A stretch of DNA of 64,000 nt, taken from NCBI GenBank assembly GCA_963707135.1, contig CAVPOY010000024.1, positions 310,001-374,000 on the forward strand, read 5' to 3'. Under the pieces are notes generated by a model. The model saw nothing but the letters and a program-made list of their open reading frames with translations. It was not told the origin of the DNA and made no database searches. Made by a program: the position numbers and the translations under genes. Each line of letters opens with the position of its first letter. Position 1 is the stretch's first letter. Source of the DNA: JBGSTR01 sp963707135 (lineage in GTDB: Bacteria > Pseudomonadota > Gammaproteobacteria > Chromatiales > Chromatiaceae). This document shows positions 59,203 through 64,000 of the stretch, one piece after another.

Positions 59203-60558
59203 TCAGAGCGGACCTGCCAACGCTGTCGGTAGGGTCACCTCGGCGGTTAGCGCGTAGCCGTCCGCGCCATCTTCGAGCTTTATCTGGGCGCCGTGCAGCT
59301 CGCAAATTCGCTGCACGATCGACAGCCCCAACCCGGCGCCGGATTCTCCTTGACCGTCCGGTCGGTAGAATCGCTCGAGCAGCCGCTCGCGGTCCGCCGC
59401 GGGGATATGCTCGCCGGAGTTGGCGATCTGCAGGACGGCGTGGTCGCCCCCGTTGGTCACCAAGACGCGGACGCGGCCGCCTTCCGGAGTGTACTTGATC
59501 GCGTTCTCGACCAGGTTACCGACCAGCGCGGCGAGCACCGACGGATGCACGGTGACTACGCAGGGGTCGGCCTCTGGCACCAGTTCTTCGACCTCGATCG
59601 ATTTTTTCCGCGCCAACGGGAGGCGCGCCTCGAGCTCCCGCGTAACCACGCCCGTCAGCGAGCCGGCGCCGCGCTCAACGTCGCTGGCCTCGCGGTCCAG
59701 ACGCGCGAGCACCAGCATCTGTGAGACCAGGTGCGTTGCCTGGTCGACTCCGAGAATCAGGCTGTCCAGGGCGGCCGTCCGCTCCGTGTCGTCCTTGCTG
59801 CGCCGTGCAACCTGGGCGTGCGTGCGGATGATAGCGAGCGGCGTTCGCAGCTCGTGGGAGGCGTCCGCCGCGAACCGTCGCTCCTTCTCGAAGGCCTGCT
59901 TGAGCTGATCCAGCAGATTGTTCAGGGCGCGCGCGAGCGGGCGGATCTCGAGCGGAACCGTGTGCACATCTACCGGCATCAGGAGATCCGATGAGCGTCC
60001 CATAATTTCGCGAGCGACGCGCCGCAAGGGCCGCAGGCCGTCGGTGACCGCGAACCAGATCAGCAGAACAGTCAGGGGCAGCGACCACAGGACTGGAGCG
60101 AGCGCGTGAATGGTCAGGAAACGGATCAGTTCTCGCCGGATACTGTAGCTCTGGCCGACAAAGACCACCTCGTCCGGCTGATCCGTGGGAAGTCCGAATA
60201 CACGCCATCGGGTCTCGTCTATCTCCTGGTCCGAATAGCCCGGGGCGTCCGCCAGCGGCTTTTCGGGAGCTCCGCCGAACACGCTGATCAGCTCACCCGC
60301 CCGCCAGAGCTGAAAACTGATCTTGGTCTCGTAGGGGTGGCCCAAGGGCAGCATCGCCTGGGGTGTGCCCTCGAAATCGGGAAGGTTACCGGCCAGCGTA
60401 ATCTGACGCAGCACATGGGCCGTCTGCGCCAACTGGGCATCCAGCAGCTCCCCAACCTCGTGGCCCGACCGATCGAGCGTGATAAGGGCGACGGCGAGCC
60501 AGACCGTGGTCCAGAGGCCGACCATCAGGATCAGCAGCCGTTGCCGAATCGACGTCAT
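59203..60558 (-). CDS. Sensor histidine kinase (QseC/PmrB-like)
   Basis: Inner-membrane kinase of 451 residues. The first helix (about 8-28) is followed by a periplasmic sensor region (about 30-145, 2CSK_N-like, with GYSDQEIDETRWRVFGLPTDQPDEVVFVGQ), a second helix at about 147-168 (ALAPVLWSLPLTVLLIWFAV) and HAMP. The H box is FAADASHELRTPLAIIRTHAQ, then the N box NLVENAIKYTPEGG and G boxes LQIANSGEHI and GAGLGLSIVQRICELHGA. It overlaps the response regulator by four bases. The signal sensed is unknown. Context suggests it controls the adjacent cytochrome locus. Confidence 0.93.
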   Translation of the reverse strand: MTSIRQRLLILMVGLWTTVWLAVALITLDRSGHEVGELLDAQLAQTAHVLRQITLAGNLPDFEGTPQAMLPLGHPYETKISFQLWRAGELISVFGGAPEKPLADAPGYSDQEIDETRWRVFGLPTDQPDEVVFVGQSYSIRRELIRFLTIHALAPVLWSLPLTVLLIWFAVTDGLRPLRRVAREIMGRSSDLLMPVDVHTVPLEIRPLARALNNLLDQLKQAFEKERRFAADASHELRTPLAIIRTHAQVARRSKDDTERTAALDSLILGVDQATHLVSQMLVLARLDREASDVERGAGSLTGVVTRELEARLPLARKKSIEVEELVPEADPCVVTVHPSVLAALVGNLVENAIKYTPEGGRVRVLVTNGGDHAVLQIANSGEHIPAADRERLLERFYRPDGQGESGAGLGLSIVQRICELHGAQIKLEDGADGYALTAEVTLPTALAGPL

Positions 60559-61223
60559 TCGCGCGGGGCCGAAAGCAGCCGATAGCCCACGCCGCGGGCG
60601 GTCAGAATGCGCCCCGGACCGAGCTTGCGGCGCAGGTTGTGTACGTGGACCTCAAGCGCGTTGCTCTCGACTTCTTCCGTCCAGCCGTAGACGGTCGATT
60701 GGAGGCGCGCGCGCGTCACCACCTGATCGGCGTCGCCCATAAGCGCCTCCAAGAGGGCGTACTCTTTTGGAGAGAGGCTGAGAGGGTCTCCGTCGAGTGT
60801 TGCCTGGCGCCGGGCCGAGTCCAGCTCCAGATTGCCGGCCTGAAGCAGGGGCCCGGGATTGCCCTGACTGCGGCGGAGCAGCGCGCGAATGCGGGCGCTG
60901 AGCTCGTCGAGGTCGAAGGGCTTCACCAGATAGTCGTCTGCGCCGCAATCCAACCCGGACACGCGGTCCGCGATCGAGTCGCGCGCGGTGAGTATCAATA
61001 CCGGGATGCAGGACCCGGCGTTCCGCAGATCGCGGAGCAGCTCGAGTCCGTCGCGTCCCGGGAGCCCCAGATCGAGCACGACCAGATCGAAGTGCTCCAG
61101 CCGTAGCGCGTGCTCGGCGGCCGCGGCGTCCCTGACCAGGTCCGAGGTAAATCCGTCCTGGCTCAGCCCGGTCTGCACCCCAGGGCCGAGCAGCGGGTCG
61201 TCTTCAACGATTAGAATGCGCAT
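60555..61223 (-). CDS. OmpR-family response regulator (QseB/PmrA-like)
   Basis: Transcription factor of 222 residues. The receiver domain shows ILIVEDDPLL (acidic pair), the phosphorylated Asp in LVVLDLGLPGRDGLELL (about residue 51), the Thr of LILTARD and Lys in LVKPFDLDEL. The C-terminal winged-helix domain shows LSPKEYALLEALM and ESNALEVHVHNLRRKLGPGRILTARGVGYRL, the pattern of the QseB/PmrA/TctD branch. That branch binds CTTAAG-type direct repeats, which are present at three promoters to the left. Coupled to the histidine kinase by a 4-base overlap; only a half-site (CTTAAC at 61268) is seen in front of the gene itself. Confidence 0.95.
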   Translation of the reverse strand: MRILIVEDDPLLGPGVQTGLSQDGFTSDLVRDAAAAEHALRLEHFDLVVLDLGLPGRDGLELLRDLRNAGSCIPVLILTARDSIADRVSGLDCGADDYLVKPFDLDELSARIRALLRRSQGNPGPLLQAGNLELDSARRQATLDGDPLSLSPKEYALLEALMGDADQVVTRARLQSTVYGWTEEVESNALEVHVHNLRRKLGPGRILTARGVGYRLLSAPRE

Positions 61224-61396
61224 GGCGCTGTGCGACAGATGTCGTAGATCTATATGGACGCCAACACCTTAACATTATGCCGTTGAAACAATCCGGCGAA
61301 ACAGGGCCGCGAAGATTGTAGGCGATCGACGCGGGCGTCGCGCCGGTGCCGTAGGGCGTGGCCTGACGGGCCCGGCGATCAAGCCCGGCGATCGGT

Positions 61397-62758
61397 TCAG
61401 GCGGCGGCCGACCGACCCGCCGCAGGGCTCATGATCCGGTAGACCTCGGTCAGGGCCTCCGGACCGCCGACATTGCCCGGGAAGATCACCACAGGAAGGT
61501 TGGGGAACCGGGGGTGATCGGTCGGACAGCGGACCACCGAGCATCCGGCACGCACCTGACCGAGCACACGCGCGCTGCTCAGCGCCAGACCCCGGCTCAG
61601 GGTGTCGTTGGAGGTAATGCCGCCCTTGCTGATGAGGAACCCGATGTCCTCAGGTAGACCGCGGACGAGCCGCATCAGGAACCCCGAGACCCGTTCGCCG
61701 AACGCCAGGCGCTCCGCCGCGCTCGGGAGCTCGCGCTCGCCCCGGCTGGTGTAGAGGGCCACGCCTCGGCCCTCTCCCCGCGCCACGTCGATCTGTTGGC
61801 GGATGTCGGCGTAGAGGCCGTCCTCGTCGGTCGCCAGACGGTCCACGGCGACCTCCACTGGCAGCACATCCGTATGCCCCACCAGATGCTCCAGTTGGCG
61901 CGACGAGGTCGCCACGTGCGACCCCATGAGCACCACGCCGGGTTGACCGCCTCTCACGAACCGGGACATATCGCCCGGCTCAACCGGTTGGGGCGGCAAG
62001 CCGGCAAGCGCGGTGAGCAGGCTCGCCGCGCTGCGGAACAGGAAGCGCTTGCCACCGGCGACGGCCGCGAGAACCTGCCGGACGAAGCCGTCCAGGTCCG
62101 ATGGGCATTCGGCGTCCACGACGCAGCAGGCGTTGCCCTCCAGTGACCTGAGACGGCCGACGATGTCCCCACGCACCTCGTCCAGGCCGAAGCGGATCAC
62201 CTGGTCCGCACGGATCCGGCCCCGGGTCTTTTCCTCGACATAGTCCGGCAGGAAGGCATGGCTGAACCCGAATACCGAGTCGCGGGCGAACTCGGTCTGG
62301 TTCACCGGGACGGGTTTCCCGTCGACGGTCAGGTAGTGCATGCCGTCGCGGGTGATGCGACCGCCCTCGAAGAAGGCCGGGACCAGGAAGTGAGCATCGA
62401 ACGGCCCGAGCTCCTCGGCGATGACATCGGTCTCCAGCGGGTAGTGACCGCGCAGCGTGCTGTCGGAGCGGCTGACCACCAGCGGCTGCACCGGCCGGCC
62501 ATCGGCGTCCAATGCATGGAGCGCCTCACGCAGGTTGACGCAGATCTCGCGAGTCACCGCGGCCGCCTGTTCCGGGCCCATGCCGCGGGTATTGCCGAGG
62601 ACGAAAAACAGCGGCGAGTCGTCGTTCAACGCGTCGCGCAGGGTGTCAGGGTCCCATCGGGTCAGCAACAGGCAGCCGTGGACGGTCTGCGAGCCGGTGG
62701 GGTCATCGTCTATGACGACAATCTTGGTTCTCTTGCCGGTTCGGTTGGACTCGGTCAT
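61397..62758 (-). CDS. Four-carbon acid sugar kinase family protein (DUF1537)
   Basis: ATP-dependent kinase family that phosphorylates tetronates such as erythronate or threonate. The 453-residue protein begins KIVVIDDDPTGSQTVHGCLLL (conserved DDPTG) and has VSRSDSTLRGHYPLE, PAFFEGGRITRDGMHYL and the C-terminal nucleotide-binding segment ISKGGITSNDTLSRGL with GNVGGPEAL. All match OtnK/DtnK-like enzymes. The substrate cannot be read from sequence. Start is uncertain between ATGs at 62758 and 62779; neither has a clear ribosome site. It follows the phosphoketolase gene on the same strand, across a REP-type palindrome. Confidence 0.85.
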   Translation of the reverse strand: MTESNRTGKRTKIVVIDDDPTGSQTVHGCLLLTRWDPDTLRDALNDDSPLFFVLGNTRGMGPEQAAAVTREICVNLREALHALDADGRPVQPLVVSRSDSTLRGHYPLETDVIAEELGPFDAHFLVPAFFEGGRITRDGMHYLTVDGKPVPVNQTEFARDSVFGFSHAFLPDYVEEKTRGRIRADQVIRFGLDEVRGDIVGRLRSLEGNACCVVDAECPSDLDGFVRQVLAAVAGGKRFLFRSAASLLTALAGLPPQPVEPGDMSRFVRGGQPGVVLMGSHVATSSRQLEHLVGHTDVLPVEVAVDRLATDEDGLYADIRQQIDVARGEGRGVALYTSRGERELPSAAERLAFGERVSGFLMRLVRGLPEDIGFLISKGGITSNDTLSRGLALSSARVLGQVRAGCSVVRCPTDHPRFPNLPVVIFPGNVGGPEALTEVYRIMSPAAGRSAAA

Positions 62759-62869
62759 GGTTCGGATGCGGGTTGCCATCTTCGCTAGTCAGTATGAGGT
62801 AGTCGGTTGGGCGTAGAGTCTCCCTTGGTCTGCGCCCAACGCGGCGGCAAATGCGCCGCGGGCGCTCCT

Positions 62870-62995
62870 GGCCCCCGCCCCCGCATGCGCGGGAGGGTCG
62901 GGGGGGTGAGAGCAACCAAGATGAGTCACTCCATGGACGGAGCCTCTACTTTCTCCCTCGCCCACACGCGGGAGAGGGTCGGGGTGAGGGTCAGG
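62870..62995. repeat. REP-like GGGAGAGGGTCGGGGTGAGG palindromic pair
   Basis: Two inverted-repeat arms (GCGGGAGGGTCGGGGGGGTGAG near 62886 and CGCGGGAGAGGGTCGGGGTG near 62967) separated by a spacer with TCACTCCATGGACGGAG. The core equals that of the 77-bp tandem array at 12944-13128. It fills the gap between the phosphoketolase and kinase genes. Confidence 0.7.
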
Positions 62996-64000
62996 CCGCC
63001 CGTTCCAGTCCCGCGTGCCCGAACAAGCCCCGAACCCGGTCGGCGAGCGCCTCCCCACTGATCCCGTTGTAGGCCATGATTTCGGCCGGACTGGCCGTGG
63101 TCTCGCCGCGCTGCCAGCCGACGAGGTCCCTGGCAGGGGCGCGGGAGCGGAGCATCACGGGCTCCAGGGCCAGGGTGCCGCCGCCGCTGACGCCGATCAG
63201 GGCATCACCGTCAAACAGGTCTTGGAAGCCGGCGTCGTCCATGAAGCGGCCGTCCGGCTCGGCGCTGTGCGACCAGGCCACATCGCTCGGCCGATACAGC
63301 CGGCGCGGGTTGGCGATGGCGACCACCCGCACCCGCAGGCCCGCGGCCTCCAGCCGGTCCTTGGCCTCAAACACCGGTAGCAGGACCATGTCGCCGGTGA
63401 CGGCAAAGACCACCGCCGGCCGTTCGCCCCCGCCTCCGGCCGGGCTCTCGTAGAGCACGGTGGCGCCGGACTCGATCGCCTCGCGCGCCTGCTCGATGGT
63501 CGTGTAGACCGGCAGGGCCGACTTGGATGCCACGATGCTGATGCACTTGTTGGACTGCTCCACCGCCCAGCCATAGGCCGCCTGGATCATGTTCGCGTCG
63601 GCCGGGTAGAGTAGGTAGACGTTGCCGTTTCGCACCTGTCCGCCGATATAGTTCTCGATCTCCGGACGCTGGTGCGTCCAGCCGTTTCGGCCCTGCTCCA
63701 GCGCCCCGGCGGTGAACATGGAGATTACGGCCGGGGTCTTGCGCCGCAGCTCGGCCATGGCCTGGCCGACCGTCTGCACGATGGGCCAGCCGTTGATGGC
63801 GAAGCTCTCGTAGGAGATCCACAGGGAGCGCCCACCGAACAGGGCCAGACCCGCGGCGAAGCCGGCGCAGGCATCCTCGTTCAGCGGCTCGTAGACCTGG
63901 CCCTCCGGGGACTGGTTGTAGAGCCCATCCTCGGTCGGGTGTCGGATCTTCAGGCGTTCGTTGATGACCTTCATGTTGGATGCCTCGTTGCCGTCGGCGT
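62991..64000 (-). CDS. Phosphoketolase, C-terminal part (5' end outside window)
   Basis: Thiamine-diphosphate enzyme that splits xylulose-5-P (and often fructose-6-P) to acetyl-phosphate. About 336 residues are in the window and the frame is open to the right edge. Characteristic stretches are YNQSPEGQVYEPLNEDACAG, SLWISYESFAINGWPIVQ, EQGRNGWTHQRPEIENYIGG and VYLLYPADANMIQAAYGWAV, matching the phosphoketolase middle and C-terminal domains. A full enzyme has about 790 residues. The adjacent DUF1537 kinase suggests a shared pathway for four-carbon sugar acids, possibly from erythrose-4-P released by the fructose-6-P reaction; this link is inference. Confidence 0.85.
   Translation of the reverse strand, partial: ADGNEASNMKVINERLKIRHPTEDGLYNQSPEGQVYEPLNEDACAGFAAGLALFGGRSLWISYESFAINGWPIVQTVGQAMAELRRKTPAVISMFTAGALEQGRNGWTHQRPEIENYIGGQVRNGNVYLLYPADANMIQAAYGWAVEQSNKCISIVASKSALPVYTTIEQAREAIESGATVLYESPAGGGGERPAVVFAVTGDMVLLPVFEAKDRLEAAGLRVRVVAIANPRRLYRPSDVAWSHSAEPDGRFMDDAGFQDLFDGDALIGVSGGGTLALEPVMLRSRAPARDLVGWQRGETTASPAEIMAYNGISGEALADRVRGLFGHAGLERAA

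Noticed and set aside
61260..61275. Autoregulatory box in front of the response regulator
   Set aside because: Only one half-site (CTTAAC) is present, without the second unit at 11 bases, so autoregulation is not supported.
1..64000. tRNA or rRNA genes
   Set aside because: No conserved T-loop (GGTTCGAATCC-type) with matching acceptor stem and no rRNA-like stretch was recognised on either strand by eye; a dedicated search could still find one.

Overview
The window is high-G+C chromosomal DNA from a gammaproteobacterium. The best guess is a member of the Chromatiales (purple sulfur bacteria or relatives). This is inferred from the housekeeping set (dut-coaBC / radC-rpmB-rpmG, mutM, coaD with a YfhL-type ferredoxin, ftsYEX-rpoH, ubiT/ubiV), the multiheme cytochromes and the polyphosphate genes. 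No rRNA or tRNA gene and no CRISPR array was seen.

Layout. 1-3 kb: dut (cut by the edge), frameshifted coaBC, radC and ribosomal genes rpmB and rpmG. 3.3-6.6 kb: a fatty acid desaturase and a hydantoinase-A family gene. 6.8-11.8 kb: a translationally coupled Gld-type ABC exporter operon followed by mutM. 11.9-19.1 kb: a Tim44-like protein, a gamma-glutamyltransferase, ferredoxin, coaD, rsmD and an M16 protease pair. 19.5-23.4 kb: ftsY-ftsE-ftsX and rpoH. 23.4-28 kb: accessory DNA with a lipoprotein, a methyltransferase, a JAMM-type secreted protein, a decayed ISAs1-family element, a beheaded ubiV and ubiT under a perfect FNR box. 28-35.5 kb: a SWIM/SNF2 helicase with a coupled partner, a hydrolase and a porin. 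35.7-39.4 kb: a coupled trio of a GT-C membrane protein, an FAD oxidase and a flippase-like protein. 40-45.9 kb: a phosphate/polyphosphate neighbourhood (lysine-rich proteins, CHAD, DUF47, Pit, PPK2), then hprK. 47-61.2 kb: two TlpA-type thioredoxins, a rhodanese, a PpiC isomerase, two paralogous nine-heme cytochromes, small secreted proteins and an OmpR-family two-component system. 61.4-64 kb: a DUF1537 kinase and a phosphoketolase running off the edge.

The most interesting part is 47-61 kb. Cytochrome-building helpers, two nonaheme proteins sharing an N-terminal LGMHC domain, and small exported proteins lie beside a QseB/PmrA-like sensor-regulator pair. Three promoters in the locus share one architecture: CTTAAG-N5-CTTAAG-like repeats, then nine bases, then a GATAGKCT-like element. 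This looks like a local regulon for a periplasmic or extracellular electron-transfer system. A near-consensus FNR box precedes the first cytochrome gene, suggesting oxygen control.

One caution applies throughout. coaBC, the SNF2 gene and a helix-hairpin-helix gene each carry a single-base frameshift, and the first nonaheme gene carries about nine. Heme motifs are intact and no other nonsense codons are seen. Indel errors in the assembly are therefore the leading explanation, although real decay of the cytochrome gene is not excluded.
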